DNA from: Comamonadaceae bacterium | Lineage (GTDB): Bacteria > Pseudomonadota > Gammaproteobacteria > Burkholderiales > Burkholderiaceae_C | Assembly (NCBI GenBank): GCA_027488735.1 | Contig: JAIYBB010000004.1 | Coordinates: 488,718 to 552,717, forward strand | DNA: 64,000 bases | Reading direction: 5' to 3' | In this document: piece by piece, positions 1-10,073 of the stretch | Numbering within the stretch: the first letter of the stretch is position 1 | How the letters are laid out: the number at the start of each line of letters is the position of its first letter | The notes under the pieces: model-generated | The model's database searches: none | Told to the model about the DNA's origin: nothing | The model's input: only the letters and a program-made list of their open reading frames with translations | Position numbers and translations under genes: made by a program

Positions 1-1486
1 GCATGGCGGTGAACGCCTCGTGACCGGGCGTGTCTAAAAATGAAATCATGCCGCGCGGTGTTTCCACGTGGTAAGCGCCAATGTGTTGGGTGATGCCACC
101 GGCTTCGCCGGAAGCCACTTTGGCGCGGCGAATGTAGTCGAGCAGCGATGTTTTGCCGTGGTCAACGTGACCCATGACAGTGACCACTGGCGCGCGGGTG
201 AGCGACTCGCCATGGTGTGCGGAAGCTTCGTCTTCGGTGAACGCTTCAGGGTCGTCGAGCGAAGCGATGACGGCTTTGTGGCCCATCTCTTCGACCACGA
301 TCATGGCGGTGTCTTGGTCCAGCGGCTGGTTGATGGTGACCATCTGGCCCAGCTTCATCAACTGCTTGATCACTTCAGACGCTTTCACGGCCATTTTGTG
401 AGCGAGTTCGGCCACGGTAATGGTCTCAGGCACATGCACTTCGATGATGCGCGCTTCCACCGGTGCGGCTTGAACCGGGGTGTCATCGCGGTCACGTTCG
501 CGTTTACCGCGCGGACCACCGCGCCAGCTGTTGCGGCCAACGCCGCCACTGGCGTCGCCACGTGTTTTGATTTCTTTCTTCTTGGCCTGTTCGTCAGCCC
601 AACTGGAAGACAGCTTGGCGCTCTTGACTTCTTTTTGGCCTTCTTTGGTGGTGTTTGAGCCAGCAGGTTTGGCACCGGGTGCGGTGCTGCCTGAGGCAGG
701 TTTGTGCAAGGTGCCTTTGATGGCTTTGGGGTCCGGGGTGGCTGCTTTTTCGGCAACCACAGGTTTTTTCGCAACAAGCACCTTTTTGGGCGCATTCATC
801 ATTGAGCGAATGGCTTCTGCCTCGGCCAATGCTGTACGACGACGTGAATCCAAGTCTTTGGCACGAGCGGCATCTTCCTCTGCGCTGGCTTTGGCTGCAG
901 CTTCACGTTCTTGAGCAGCGACTTGAGCAATGGCTGCTTGTTCAGCAGCCTTGTCTGAATCTGCATCCAAAGCGGGAGCGGCGGCAGCGGATTGGGCTTC
1001 GCGCTCTTTAGCTTCTTGCGCTTCGCGCAGACGGCGTTTTTCAGCCAACTCTTCTTCTTGACGACGGATGAATTCGGCTTGGCGGCGAGCTTCCTCTTCT
1101 CGTCTGGCCAATTCAGCCTGGTCGAGAATGGGCGCGGCTGGCGCTAGGTCTGGCGCTTGTTCTTCGGGTTCTGTGGCTTCAGATTCGTCACGCTTGACGA
1201 AGGTGCGCTTCTTGCGAACCTCGACCTGAATAGTGCGGGCTTTGCCAGTGGCATCTGCCTGCTTGATTTCAGACGTGGATTTCTTCACCAGCGTGATTTT
1301 TTTACGCTCAGGCGAGTCAGTTCCATGGCTGGCTTTTAAAAAGCCCAGCAATTTCTGCTTGTCTGCATCGGTCAGTGGATCAGCAGATGAAGACTTTGCG
1401 ACACCCGCTGATTTCAGCTGTTCAAGCAGCGTGTCAGGAGATTTTTTGAGTTCCTTGGCAAACTCGGCAACCGTTGTGATGGTCAT
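1..1486 (-). CDS. infB: Translation initiation factor IF-2, N-terminal part (cut by window edge)
   Basis: IF-2 is the GTPase that brings initiator tRNA to the 30S ribosome. The visible 495 codons begin [16 protein letters not shown], the IF-2 N-terminal helical domain. A long Ala/Glu/Arg/Lys-rich linker follows, then a second IF2-N domain, and the G domain opens near the left edge with the G1 motif GHVDHGKTS and the G3 motif DTPGHEAF. The frame runs off base 1, so the rest of the G domain and domains II-IV lie outside. A GAGGAA ribosome site lies about nine bases before the ATG. It is 24 bp downstream of nusA, the usual rimP-nusA-infB operon. Confidence 0.97.
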   Translation of the reverse strand, partial: MTITTVAEFAKELKKSPDTLLEQLKSAGVAKSSSADPLTDADKQKLLGFLKASHGTDSPERKKITLVKKSTSEIKQADATGKARTIQVEVRKKRTFVKRDESEATEPEEQAPDLAPAAPILDQAELARREEEARRQAEFIRRQEEELAEKRRLREAQEAKEREAQSAAAAPALDADSDKAAEQAAIAQVAAQEREAAAKASAEEDAARAKDLDSRRRTALAEAEAIRSMMNAPKKVLVAKKPVVAEKAATPDPKAIKGTLHKPASGSTAPGAKPAGSNTTKEGQKEVKSAKLSSSWADEQAKKKEIKTRGDASGGVGRNSWRGGPRGKRERDRDDTPVQAAPVEARIIEVHVPETITVAELAHKMAVKASEVIKQLMKLGQMVTINQPLDQDTAMIVVEEMGHKAVIASLDDPEAFTEDEASAHHGESLTRAPVVTVMGHVDHGKTSLLDYIRRAKVASGEAGGITQHIGAYHVETPRGMISFLDTPGHEAFTAM

Positions 1487-1510
1487 CTGTGGTGTTCCTC
1501 TTCATGACCG

Positions 1511-2995
1511 TTACGCTTGACCCGCGAACCAGTGTTCGCGCGCCTTCAGGATCAAAGTTTTTGCTTCCTCTTCAGACTGACCGGTGATGTCCACCAGCTC
1601 GTCCACCGCTAAATCGGCCAAATCGTCACGGGTGTGCACGCCACCCATGGCCAGTTTGGCAATCAACTCCGCATCCAAGCCTTCAAGGTCTCGCAAATCT
1701 TGAGAGACTTCCTCAACGCTTTCTTCCATGACAATTTCCATGGTCAGCAAAGCATCTTTGGCACGGGCGCGCAATTCGTTGACTGTGTCTTCGTCAAAGC
1801 TTTCAATTTCCAGCATTTCCTGCAAGGGCACGTACGCGACCTCTTCTAAGCTGGTGAAACCTTCAGCAATCAATATGTCTGCCACCTCTTGGTCCACGTC
1901 GAGTTTGGCCACAAACAAGGCGCGCAAACTCTCCGTCTCGTTCGCAGATTTTTGGGCAGATTCGGCGGCATCCATGATGTTGATTTTCCAGCCGGTCAAG
2001 TCTGAGGCCAATCGAACATTTTGGCCGCCACGTCCGATGGCCTGGGCCAAGTTTTCATCGTCAACCACCACATCCATGGCGTGTTTTTCTTCGTCCACGA
2101 CGATAGATGACACATTGGCTGGCGCCAATGCGCCGATGACAAACTGCGCGGGATCTTCGCTCCACAACACGATGTCTACGCGTTCGCCGGCGAGTTCGTT
2201 GGTGACCGCATTCACACGCGTGCCGCGCACGCCGACACAGGTGCCGATCGGATCTACGCGTTTATCGTGAGAGATAACGGCAATCTTGGCGCGGGAACCG
2301 GGGTCGCGGGCGCAAGATTTGATCTCGAGCAGGCCTTGTTCAATTTCAGGAACTTCTTGGCGGAACAGCTCGATCATGAACTCAGGAGCAGAGCGAGACA
2401 AGATGATGGGTGCACCGCGCAAGGTGGTGTCTACTTCCATGATCATGGCGCGCACCCGGTCTGCATTGCGCAAGTTTTCCTTGGGGATCATTTCGCTGCG
2501 ACGCAAACGGCCCTCGACGCGTCCGCTCTCAACAATGATGTCGCCTTTGTCCATGCGCTTGACGCTGCCGACAAAAATTTTGTCGCCACGCGCCAAAAAG
2601 TCTGACAACAACATGTCGCGTTCTGCATCCCGAATTTTTTGCAAGATCACTTGCTTGGCGGCCATGGCGCCGATGCGACCGATGGGCAGGGACTCCACGC
2701 TTTCTTCGATGTACTCGCCCTCTTCTACATCAGACAAACGCTCTTTGGCGTCCATCAGCATTTCTTCAGCATCCGGATTTTGCAAACCGGCTTCGTCGGG
2801 CACGACCAGCCAACGCCGAAAGGTTTCGTATTCACCGCTGTCGCGGTCCATGGCAACGCGAATGTCTACGTCACCTTGGTAAAGCTTTTTGGTGGCTTGC
2901 GCCAAAGCAGACTCAACTGCCCCAAACACCAGGTCACGCTCGACGTTTTTTTCGCGGGAGATGGCATCCACCAGCATCAGCATTTCGCGGTTCAT
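1511..2995 (-). CDS. nusA: Transcription termination/antitermination factor NusA
   Basis: NusA binds RNA polymerase and nascent RNA and acts in pausing, termination and rRNA antitermination. At 494 residues it is almost the same length as E. coli NusA (495). The order is an N-terminal polymerase-binding domain (about 1-130, starting [16 protein letters not shown]), an S1 domain with [16 protein letters not shown], two KH domains including [10 protein letters not shown] and [12 protein letters not shown], and two acidic C-terminal repeats (about 355-490). Its ATG overlaps the rimP stop in an ATGA, so the two are translationally coupled. infB follows 24 bp later. Confidence 0.98.
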   Translation of the reverse strand: MNREMLMLVDAISREKNVERDLVFGAVESALAQATKKLYQGDVDIRVAMDRDSGEYETFRRWLVVPDEAGLQNPDAEEMLMDAKERLSDVEEGEYIEESVESLPIGRIGAMAAKQVILQKIRDAERDMLLSDFLARGDKIFVGSVKRMDKGDIIVESGRVEGRLRRSEMIPKENLRNADRVRAMIMEVDTTLRGAPIILSRSAPEFMIELFRQEVPEIEQGLLEIKSCARDPGSRAKIAVISHDKRVDPIGTCVGVRGTRVNAVTNELAGERVDIVLWSEDPAQFVIGALAPANVSSIVVDEEKHAMDVVVDDENLAQAIGRGGQNVRLASDLTGWKINIMDAAESAQKSANETESLRALFVAKLDVDQEVADILIAEGFTSLEEVAYVPLQEMLEIESFDEDTVNELRARAKDALLTMEIVMEESVEEVSQDLRDLEGLDAELIAKLAMGGVHTRDDLADLAVDELVDITGQSEEEAKTLILKAREHWFAGQA

Positions 2996-3570
2996 GATTC
3001 ATTACTCCTGTTCTCAGCGGGCCTTCTGCCCTTGAAATTCACAATAGGCGCCAGCCGGGCGTCACGCAATTCACTCAAAGTGAACTGCAACGCTTGCACT
3101 GGCAAGTCTTTTTTAACCCTGGCAGGCCGCATTCCCGGCTTGCTAGTCGGCTCATCACGCCAAGTGATTTGCCATGTCTGGGGGGTGTCTGTGGTTTCCA
3201 ACACGCCCCTGAATTTTTTTCTGTTGGCAGCTACCAAGCCACCTGCCGCCGCCCCCATGGGCGCTTTCAATGTCACGTCGATTTGCTCACCGACAAAACG
3301 CAAAAAATCGTTTTCTGAACGAAGTGGCCGGTCTATGCCCGGGGAGGAAACCTCCAGACGGCTGTAGGCTGTGCCTTCAACTTCAAGCACAAACTGCAAT
3401 TGCCGGGTGACTTTTTCACAATCCTCCACCTGAACAAACTGTTCAGGTTGTTCGGCTTGCCAAGGCAAATCAATGGTGATGCGCAACAAGCCGCCGGCTG
3501 AGCGTTCAACTTCTACCAGTTGGTAACCCAGCCCGCTGACGGTTTGTTCAATGATGTCTTGCAATGCCAC
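2992..3570 (-). CDS. rimP: Ribosome maturation factor RimP
   Basis: RimP assists 30S subunit assembly. The 192-residue protein has the family pattern: an N-terminal alpha/beta domain ([20 protein letters not shown]) with the conserved [14 protein letters not shown] segment near residues 72-85, and a C-terminal SH3-like domain. It is 30-40 residues longer than the usual 150-160, through inserts in the second half and a basic tail. The start is GTG. Only 16 bases separate this GTG from the U-run of an upstream intrinsic terminator, so its own promoter must overlap that structure or transcription must read through. Confidence 0.95.
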   Translation of the reverse strand: MALQDIIEQTVSGLGYQLVEVERSAGGLLRITIDLPWQAEQPEQFVQVEDCEKVTRQLQFVLEVEGTAYSRLEVSSPGIDRPLRSENDFLRFVGEQIDVTLKAPMGAAAGGLVAANRKKFRGVLETTDTPQTWQITWRDEPTSKPGMRPARVKKDLPVQALQFTLSELRDARLAPIVNFKGRRPAENRSNES

Positions 3571-3585
3571 CGCTTTTCACCCGAC

Positions 3586-3619
3586 CAAAAAAAACGGGCG
3601 GTTGGGATGTCCGCCCGTT
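3586..3619 (-). terminator. Intrinsic terminator between yejF and rimP
   Basis: On the minus strand a perfect 9-bp stem, AACGGGCGG paired with CCGCCCGTT (arms 3611-3619 and 3593-3601), is followed by a run of eight T (3594-3587). It ends the yejABEF transcript, whose last stop codon is 29 bp upstream. It also lies 16 bp before the rimP start, so it may form part of a rimP leader. A TACAAT hexamer at 3643-3638 on the same strand could be a -10 element placed so that the hairpin would be transcribed, but I see no good -35. Confidence 0.85.
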
Positions 3620-3647
3620 ATCGTTCATTTGCTTGCTATTGTAACCA

Positions 3648-5255
3648 CTAAACAGCCGGTCTGGCCAGCCCCGAAAAAGACGCGGCCAAGAGACTGCGCG
3701 TGTAGTCAGACTGTGGCGAGCGCATCAATTGCTCAATGCTGGCCGACTCCACCAGTTGCCCATCCTTTAAAACCAGAACATGGTGCGCCATGGCCTGGAT
3801 CACATCGATGTCATGGGTGATCAGCAAATAGCTCAGCCCCCGCTCTCGTTGCAGGCGTTGCAGCAGGTCAAGAACTTGCTTTTGAATAGACACGTCGAGT
3901 GCACTGGTGGGTTCGTCCAGCACCAAAATGCGCGGTTGCACAATCAGCGCCCTGGCAATGGCCAAACGTTGGCGTTGTCCGCCTGAAAATTCATGAGGGT
4001 ATCTTGCCAACAAGCTGGGAAACTGCGTTTCATCCATGCCGACCTCTTGCAATGCTGCCAACACCTTGACCTGGCGGTCCAAGGCGTTAAGTCTTGGCGC
4101 ATGCACCAACAAGCCCTCGCCGACAACTTCCTCGACCGTCATACGCGGCGACAAGGACGAAAAAGGGTCCTGAAAAACCACTTGTATGGCGCGACGCAGG
4201 GGTAAATCTGCCGAAGCATTTCTTTGCCAAGCTTGGCCTTCAATATGCAATTGGCCTTGGAAAGGCAACAAGCCCAGCGCTGCCAAAGCCAATGAAGATT
4301 TCCCCGAGCCAGATTCACCAATGATGCCCAGTGTCTGGCCCTTGCAGATTTGAAAATCTGCTGATTGCAAGGCCACAAATTCAGCTCGACCAAACCAACC
4401 TCGCCAACCTGAGCGAGGTACAGGATAAACCACACGCAAACCTTTGGCATGCAAACACACCGGCGCATCGTCAACCGGTTCGAACACATTGCGCTCGGGT
4501 TGGCTGTCGACCAAGCGACGGGTGTAAGGATGCTGCGGGTTACTCAACACACTGTTGACTTCGCCTTGCTCGACCACATAGCCCCCTTCCATGACCAGCA
4601 CACGGTGTACAAAACGCCGCGCCATATTGAGGTCATGGGTGATCAACAAAATGGCCATGCCATGCTTTTGTTGCAAGCTGTCGAGCAAATCCAAAATTTG
4701 TCCACGCAAAGAAACGTCCAACGCAGTGGTGGGTTCGTCAGCGAGTAGCAGTTTGGGCTCCCCGGCGATTGCCATGGCAATCATGGCGCGTTGGCGCTGA
4801 CCGCCCGAAAGTTGGTGCGGATAACTGTTGACGCGTCGCGACGGTTCTGGAATTCCGGTGTCGTTGAGCAATTCAATGGCGCGCTGCCATGCTTGATCGC
4901 GGGTCAGGCCCTTTTTCAATTGCAATACTTCGCTGATTTGGTCGCCAATGGTGAACAAGGGGTTCAACGCGGTCATGGGCTCTTGAAAAATCATGGCGAT
5001 ATCGCCGCCGCGCACGCCAAGCCATTCGGCTTCGCTGAAACGTTGCAGATCTCGGTCCTCGAAACGAATATCGCCTCTTACCCATGCCCCGCGCGCCAGG
5101 CCCAGCAAGCTGAGGGCTGTGACAGTCTTGCCAGAGCCTGATTCACCCACCAAGGCGAGTTTTTCGCCAGCTTTTATGTCGAAGGACACACCGTGTACAA
5201 CTTCACGGCCTTGAAAAGACATGTGCAAATTGTGGACCTTGAGCAGATGACTCAT
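3648..5255 (-). CDS. yejF: Peptide/oligopeptide ABC transporter, double ATP-binding protein YejF
   Basis: This is the ATPase of a YejABEF-type importer. The 535-residue protein carries two complete ABC domains. The first has Walker A GESGSGKT at about 37-44 and signature LSGGQRQR; the second has another GESGSGKS, a signature FSGGQRQRLAIA and Walker B LVLDEPTSALD. The chosen ATG overlaps the yejE stop in an ATGA; a longer reading frame to 5747 lies wholly inside yejE and gives a non-conserved leader, so it was rejected. E. coli YejF has 529 residues. In E. coli this system is linked to microcin C uptake; the natural substrate here is inferred to be peptides. Confidence 0.95.
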   Translation of the reverse strand: MSHLLKVHNLHMSFQGREVVHGVSFDIKAGEKLALVGESGSGKTVTALSLLGLARGAWVRGDIRFEDRDLQRFSEAEWLGVRGGDIAMIFQEPMTALNPLFTIGDQISEVLQLKKGLTRDQAWQRAIELLNDTGIPEPSRRVNSYPHQLSGGQRQRAMIAMAIAGEPKLLLADEPTTALDVSLRGQILDLLDSLQQKHGMAILLITHDLNMARRFVHRVLVMEGGYVVEQGEVNSVLSNPQHPYTRRLVDSQPERNVFEPVDDAPVCLHAKGLRVVYPVPRSGWRGWFGRAEFVALQSADFQICKGQTLGIIGESGSGKSSLALAALGLLPFQGQLHIEGQAWQRNASADLPLRRAIQVVFQDPFSSLSPRMTVEEVVGEGLLVHAPRLNALDRQVKVLAALQEVGMDETQFPSLLARYPHEFSGGQRQRLAIARALIVQPRILVLDEPTSALDVSIQKQVLDLLQRLQRERGLSYLLITHDIDVIQAMAHHVLVLKDGQLVESASIEQLMRSPQSDYTRSLLAASFSGLARPAV

Positions 5256-6298
5256 GTCGCAGACTCCTGGCGCAATTTGCGTGGGTCCAAGGCATCGCGA
5301 AGAGCATCTCCCATGAAGGTCAGCAACAACAGTGTGACCACCAAGACGCCGAAAGTGGAAAGAGATATCCACCATGCATCGATATTGGTTTTGCCTTGCG
5401 ACAAGAGTTCGCCCAGACTCGGTGTGCCGGGCGGCACACCCAAGCCTAAAAAGTCCAGACTGGTCAGGGCCAAAATGGCTGCACTCATGCGAAACGGCAA
5501 AAACGTGACCACCGGTGTCATGCTGTTGGGCAACACATGCCGCCAAATAATGGCCCAATTCGACAAGCCCAAGGCGCGGGCAGCGCGCACATAGTCCAAC
5601 TGGCGGTTGCGTAAAAACTCGGCGCGCACATAGTCGGACAAACCCATCCAGCCAAACAAACTGAGCAAAATCAACAGCAGGCTGACGCTGGGCTCGAACA
5701 CCGCTGAAAAGATGATGAGCAAATACAACTCCGGCATAGCGCCCCATATTTCAATGAAGCGCTGCATGGCCAAGTCTGTTTTGCCGACAAAAAATCCTTG
5801 TATCGCGCCGGTGACCACACCCAGGATGGTGCCGGTGAAGGTGAGCGCCAGCGCAAACAGCACCGACACCCGAAAGCCATATAGCAGACGCGCCAGCAAA
5901 TCTCGGCCGCGGTCGTCTGTGCCCATCCAGTTGTCTGCGGACGGAGGTGCCGGGTTAGGTTCCTTGGCAAAGTAATTCAAGGTGCCGTGGTGGTAAGGAT
6001 TGAGCGGGTAAATCGCCCAGTTGCCAGGCTGTTTGAACTGCTGGCGGATGAACGGATCGAAATAATCGGTCGGGGTTTCAAAGTCACCGCCGAAAGCTGT
6101 TTCGGGCGGATTTTTCACAATCGGGAAATACAGCTTGCCTTGATAACTGGCAATCAATGGCTTGTCGTTGCTGACCAATTCAGCCGCCAAACTGACGACG
6201 ACCAACACCACAAACAAAATCAAACTGACGAAGCCCAAGCGGTTGCGCTTGAATCGACGCCACGCCAACTGGGAAGGGGAAAGAGAAACAGTCGCCAT
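5252..6298 (-). CDS. yejE: ABC transporter permease YejE
   Basis: Inner-membrane permease subunit, 348 residues. A single N-terminal membrane helix (about 20-40) is followed by a periplasmic segment and then the binding-protein-dependent permease domain, with DDRGRDLLARLLYGFR and the cytoplasmic coupling loop EFLRNRQLDYVRAARALG. The ATG at 6298 is preferred because the product then aligns with E. coli YejE from its first residues (MATVSLSPSQLAWRRFKRNR). A TTG at 6307 that overlaps the yejB stop is an alternative adding three residues. Its stop overlaps the yejF start by four bases. Confidence 0.93.
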   Translation of the reverse strand: MATVSLSPSQLAWRRFKRNRLGFVSLILFVVLVVVSLAAELVSNDKPLIASYQGKLYFPIVKNPPETAFGGDFETPTDYFDPFIRQQFKQPGNWAIYPLNPYHHGTLNYFAKEPNPAPPSADNWMGTDDRGRDLLARLLYGFRVSVLFALALTFTGTILGVVTGAIQGFFVGKTDLAMQRFIEIWGAMPELYLLIIFSAVFEPSVSLLLILLSLFGWMGLSDYVRAEFLRNRQLDYVRAARALGLSNWAIIWRHVLPNSMTPVVTFLPFRMSAAILALTSLDFLGLGVPPGTPSLGELLSQGKTNIDAWWISLSTFGVLVVTLLLLTFMGDALRDALDPRKLRQESAT

Positions 6299-6303
6299 GC
6301 GGG

Positions 6304-7338
6304 TCAATCAAATTTCACGCGCGGGTCCACCCACACGTAACACAGGTCACTGATCAACTTGGTCACCAAACCAATCAGAGTGAATAAATACAAAGTGCCC
6401 AGCACCACCGGGTAGTCACGCCGCATCACGCTTTCATAGCTGAGCAAACCCAAACCATCCAAAGAAAACAAGGTTTCAATCAGCAAAGAGCCAGCGAAGA
6501 AAGCGCCTATGAAGGCCGCCGGAAAACCGGTCACTAACGGAATCAGTGCATTGCGCATCACATGCTTCCACAGCACCTTGCGCTCAGACAAACCTTTGGC
6601 ACGCGCGGTCAGCACATATTGCTTGCCAATCTCTTCCAAAAACGCGTTCTTGGTCAGCATGGTGGTGACGGCAAATGCGCCCAGCACGCTGGCCGTGACG
6701 GGCATGGCGATATGCCACAGGTAGTCCACCACTTTGGCACCCATACTCAAAGATTCCCAATTGCTAGAGGTCAGACCGCGCAAGGGAAACCATTGCAGTT
6801 GACCGCCAAACACCACCAGCAAAGCCACACCGAGCACAAAGCCGGGAATTGCGTAGCCAACCAACACCACCAAACTGGTCAAGGTATCAAACCGAGTACC
6901 GGCGCGCACCGCTTTGGCAATGCCCAAGGGCACAGACACCAGATAGCTCAAGAAGAAAGTCCACAAACCCAAACTGATGGAAACAGGCAACTTCTCTTTC
7001 ACCAGTTGCCACACATCTTTGGGATAGAAAAAACTTTTACCTAAATCAAAGCGTGCAAATTGCCCCAGCATTTGCATGAACCGCTCCAGCGGCGGTTTGT
7101 CAAAACCGTAAAGCGTCTTGATTTCGGCAATGCGCTCTGCATCCACGCCTTGTCTGCCACGGTAACCGGCGCCGCTGACCGCTGCGCCCTCGCCGCCCGA
7201 GTCACGGCCTTGCAATTGCGCCACCATTTGCTCGACCGGGCCGCCGGGCACAAACTGAATCACCACAAAAGTCAGCAGCAAAATGCCAAACAGCGTGGGA
7301 ATCATCAACAGCAAGCGCTTGATTATGTAGATCAACAT
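6304..7338 (-). CDS. yejB: ABC transporter permease YejB
   Basis: Partner permease, 344 residues. MLIYIIKRLLLMIPTLFGIL is the typical amphipathic start and first membrane helix. The segment FVPGGPVEQM matches the family, and a further five or so helices and the coupling loop YVLTARAKGLSERKVLWKHV follow. The ATG at 7338 starts one base after the yejA stop (TGACATG); an upstream TTG would only add six non-conserved residues. The family is known as part of a dipeptide/oligopeptide-type importer. Confidence 0.94.
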   Translation of the reverse strand: MLIYIIKRLLLMIPTLFGILLLTFVVIQFVPGGPVEQMVAQLQGRDSGGEGAAVSGAGYRGRQGVDAERIAEIKTLYGFDKPPLERFMQMLGQFARFDLGKSFFYPKDVWQLVKEKLPVSISLGLWTFFLSYLVSVPLGIAKAVRAGTRFDTLTSLVVLVGYAIPGFVLGVALLVVFGGQLQWFPLRGLTSSNWESLSMGAKVVDYLWHIAMPVTASVLGAFAVTTMLTKNAFLEEIGKQYVLTARAKGLSERKVLWKHVMRNALIPLVTGFPAAFIGAFFAGSLLIETLFSLDGLGLLSYESVMRRDYPVVLGTLYLFTLIGLVTKLISDLCYVWVDPRVKFD

Positions 7339-7339
7339 G

Positions 7340-9163
7340 TCATTCGTGTCCAACAAGATTGGCGGTGCTGGCCCACCAGGTGGATGTGACCCAGAACTCA
7401 GGCTGGTAATAACGCGGCGTGAGGTCTGGCTGCTCGAAACGACCGGCGCGCCAAGCCACCCTGTGCACGCTGCCGTACCAATGCGGCACCGCGTAATGAC
7501 CGTGGCGCAGCACCCGGTCTAGCGCCTTCAAAGCCGCCACCAATTGCGGGCGGGTTTGAGCGGCAACCACTTTGTCGAGCAAGGCATCGACCGCCGGGTC
7601 TTTCACGCCGATGACGTTGCTTGATCCTTCGGTGTCAGCGGCTTTGGAACCGAAGCGCTCGAGCAATTCAGTGCCCGGGGCTTCACTGCCGCCAATGCGG
7701 TTGCTGATGATTTCAAAATCAAATACATCCATGCGCTTTTGCAGCACTGCAAAGTCAATCACTTTGTAGTTCACTTTGAAGCCGAGTTTTTCCAAATTTT
7801 TCGCGTAAGGGGTGACCACCCGCCCCATGGATCCGGAGTTGTCCAAAAACTCCAAGGTAAACGCTTCACCTTTGGAATTTCGCAAAGCGCCGTCCTTGTA
7901 TGTCCAGCCTGCTTGCTGCAGTAAATCGCGGGCCAAGCGCAAATGGTCTCTGAGGCTTTTGCGAGATGCTGGGTCTAAGCTGGTTTCTGGTGGCAATGGC
8001 GCAGGTTCATTGAATACGTCTGGCGACAATTTGCTGCGCAGCGGTTCCAGTACTGCCAACTCGTCAGGCTCAGGAAAACCCTTGGCCTCAAAGTCGCTGC
8101 CCACAAAGTAACCGCGCACCCGTGTGTAAGCCATGTAGAACAACTGGCGGTTCATCCATTCATAGTCCATGGCCAAGGCAATCGCCTGGCGCACCCGCTT
8201 GTCTTGAAATTTGGGCAAACGCGTGTTGAACATGAAGCCTTGAAAGTCCCCGGCATTGCCGTGTTTGAGTTCTTTTTTGATCAAAGTGCCGTTGTCAAAT
8301 AACTTGCCTTTATAGCCGCGCGCCCATTCGCGCGCCACAAATGCTTGTATGTAATCAAATTCACCGGCCTTGAACGCTTCAAACTGCGCAGTGGTGTCTT
8401 TGTACATCTTGTAGTTGATCCGGTCGAAATTGAACATGCCTTTGCGCACACCCAAGTCGCGTGCCCAGTAGTTGGGGTCGCGCACGTATTCGATGTCTTT
8501 GCCAAAATCAACTTTGCCGATGGTGTAGGGACCAGAGCCGATGGGCATGTCTGTCACCACCTGGTCAAGTGGCTTGTCCGCCCCCCATTTGTGGCTGAAT
8601 ACCGGCATGCCACCCACGATCAAGGGCAGTTCTGCATTCGCTCGTTTGAAGTCAAAACGAACTTCGCGTTCGCCGATCACAGTCAATCCTTTGACTTCAC
8701 TGAAGTAGGTTCGAAACTGAGGTGCAGCTTGCTTGCTGGTTAAACGCTCAAAGGAGAATTTCACGTCAATCGCAAGCACAGGGTCACCGTTGTGAAAACG
8801 TGCCAAGGGATTGAGCTTGAAGGTCGCCGACAACTTGTCATTGGCCACACTGACATCATCTGCCAGCAAGCCATACGCAGTGGTCGGCTCATCAAAATTA
8901 CCCACCAACAAGGTCTCCAGCATCAAACTGCTCAATGCAGGTGGCGCTGTGCCTTTCAACGTGAACGGGTTGTATTTGTCAAAGCTAGACGCTCTGGAAG
9001 GTGCCACCATGGCAATGGTGCCGCCCTTTGGCGCCACTGGGTTGACATAGCTGAAATGCTTGAACCCAGCGGGGTATTTGATATCACCAAATTGGGCGTA
9101 GGCATGCGCTGCCCAGGATGGCTGAGCCAGCAAAAACAACATCAGGGTCAAAATAATTCGCAT
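7340..9163 (-). CDS. yejA: Periplasmic peptide-binding protein YejA (extracellular solute-binding family 5)
   Basis: This is the solute-capturing component of the importer. The 607-residue precursor starts with a clear signal peptide ([18 protein letters not shown], cleavage probably after AHA). The mature part has family-5 hallmarks: [34 protein letters not shown] and [20 protein letters not shown]. The ATG at 9163 is chosen over an upstream TTG because it places the signal peptide at the N-terminus. It is divergent from fabI with only 35 bp between the start codons, so the two promoters must overlap or lie inside the genes. Order yejA-B-E-F in one operon. Confidence 0.95.
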   Translation of the reverse strand: MRIILTLMLFLLAQPSWAAHAYAQFGDIKYPAGFKHFSYVNPVAPKGGTIAMVAPSRASSFDKYNPFTLKGTAPPALSSLMLETLLVGNFDEPTTAYGLLADDVSVANDKLSATFKLNPLARFHNGDPVLAIDVKFSFERLTSKQAAPQFRTYFSEVKGLTVIGEREVRFDFKRANAELPLIVGGMPVFSHKWGADKPLDQVVTDMPIGSGPYTIGKVDFGKDIEYVRDPNYWARDLGVRKGMFNFDRINYKMYKDTTAQFEAFKAGEFDYIQAFVAREWARGYKGKLFDNGTLIKKELKHGNAGDFQGFMFNTRLPKFQDKRVRQAIALAMDYEWMNRQLFYMAYTRVRGYFVGSDFEAKGFPEPDELAVLEPLRSKLSPDVFNEPAPLPPETSLDPASRKSLRDHLRLARDLLQQAGWTYKDGALRNSKGEAFTLEFLDNSGSMGRVVTPYAKNLEKLGFKVNYKVIDFAVLQKRMDVFDFEIISNRIGGSEAPGTELLERFGSKAADTEGSSNVIGVKDPAVDALLDKVVAAQTRPQLVAALKALDRVLRHGHYAVPHWYGSVHRVAWRAGRFEQPDLTPRYYQPEFWVTSTWWASTANLVGHE

Positions 9164-9198
9164 GCGACAATTCTGCAAGATTTTTCAGGAGCTTCCAC

Positions 9199-9999
9199 GT
9201 GACGCAAAAAACAGGGTTTTTGGCCGGTAAAAAACTTTTGATCACCGGTGTGTTATCGAACCGTTCGATCGCATACGGCATTGCCCGCGCTTGCCATGCG
9301 CAAGGCGCTGAGCTGGCATTCAGCTACCAAGGCGAACGTTTCAAAGAACGCATCAGCGAGTTTGCGGCTGACTTTGGCTCCTCTTTGATTTTTGACTGCG
9401 ACGTGTCCAGCGACGAACAAATCACGGCCCTGGTCTCCGGTTTGACCGCCGTCTGGCCAAAGTTGGACGGCTTCGTGCACGCCATCGGTTTTGCCCCGCG
9501 CGAAGCCATCGCCGGAGACTTTCTTGAAGGCCTCAGCCGAGAGGCTTTTGCCATTGCCCACGATATCAGTGCTTACAGTTTTCCCGCCATGGCCAAAGCT
9601 TTTTTGCCCCATCTCAATGACAACGCCTCTTTGTTGACACTCACTTATTTGGGTGCCTTGCGTAATGTGCCCAACTACAACACCATGGGCTTGGCGAAGG
9701 CCTCTTTGGAAGCATCCGTGCGCTACATGGCCGAATCACTGGGCAGCCAACGTCGCGGCATGCGTGTCAACGGCATCAGCGCCGGTCCGATCAAAACATT
9801 GGCTGCCTCCGGCATCAAAGGCTTTGGCAAGATTTTGGATGTGGTGGCGACGCAGTCACCCATCAGGCGTAACGTGACCATCGAAGATGTTGGCAATGTG
9901 GCAGCGTTTTTATTGTCTGACCTGGCCGCAGGTGTCTCTGCCGAAATCACCTATGTCGATGGAGGCTTCAGCCAAGTAGTACCTGGTATCGCTGAGTGA
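9199..9999 (+). CDS. fabI: Enoyl-[acyl-carrier-protein] reductase (NADH) FabI
   Basis: FabI carries out the last reduction of each fatty-acid elongation cycle, trans-2-enoyl-ACP to acyl-ACP. The 266-residue protein has the FabI Rossmann start [18 protein letters not shown] and the active-site segment [21 protein letters not shown]150, Y160 and K167 line up with E. coli Y146, Y156 and K163. HAIGFAP covers the region where triclosan contacts are known in the family. The start is GTG, supported by AGGAG seven bases upstream (9187-9191). This is the triclosan-sensitive FabI type by sequence resemblance; drug response was not tested here. Confidence 0.97.
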   Translation: MTQKTGFLAGKKLLITGVLSNRSIAYGIARACHAQGAELAFSYQGERFKERISEFAADFGSSLIFDCDVSSDEQITALVSGLTAVWPKLDGFVHAIGFAPREAIAGDFLEGLSREAFAIAHDISAYSFPAMAKAFLPHLNDNASLLTLTYLGALRNVPNYNTMGLAKASLEASVRYMAESLGSQRRGMRVNGISAGPIKTLAASGIKGFGKILDVVATQSPIRRNVTIEDVGNVAAFLLSDLAAGVSAEITYVDGGFSQVVPGIAE

Positions 10000-10073
10000 T
10001 GATTGGTTCGGGGCTGTGATGACAGCTTCTTCAAGTTCCGAGGTGATGCCGACTTATTTGCAGAACGCGCCCG

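Noticed and set aside
5256..5747. N-terminal extension of yejF
   Set aside because: The extension lies entirely within yejE in another frame, and the ABC domain begins right after the ATG at 5255.
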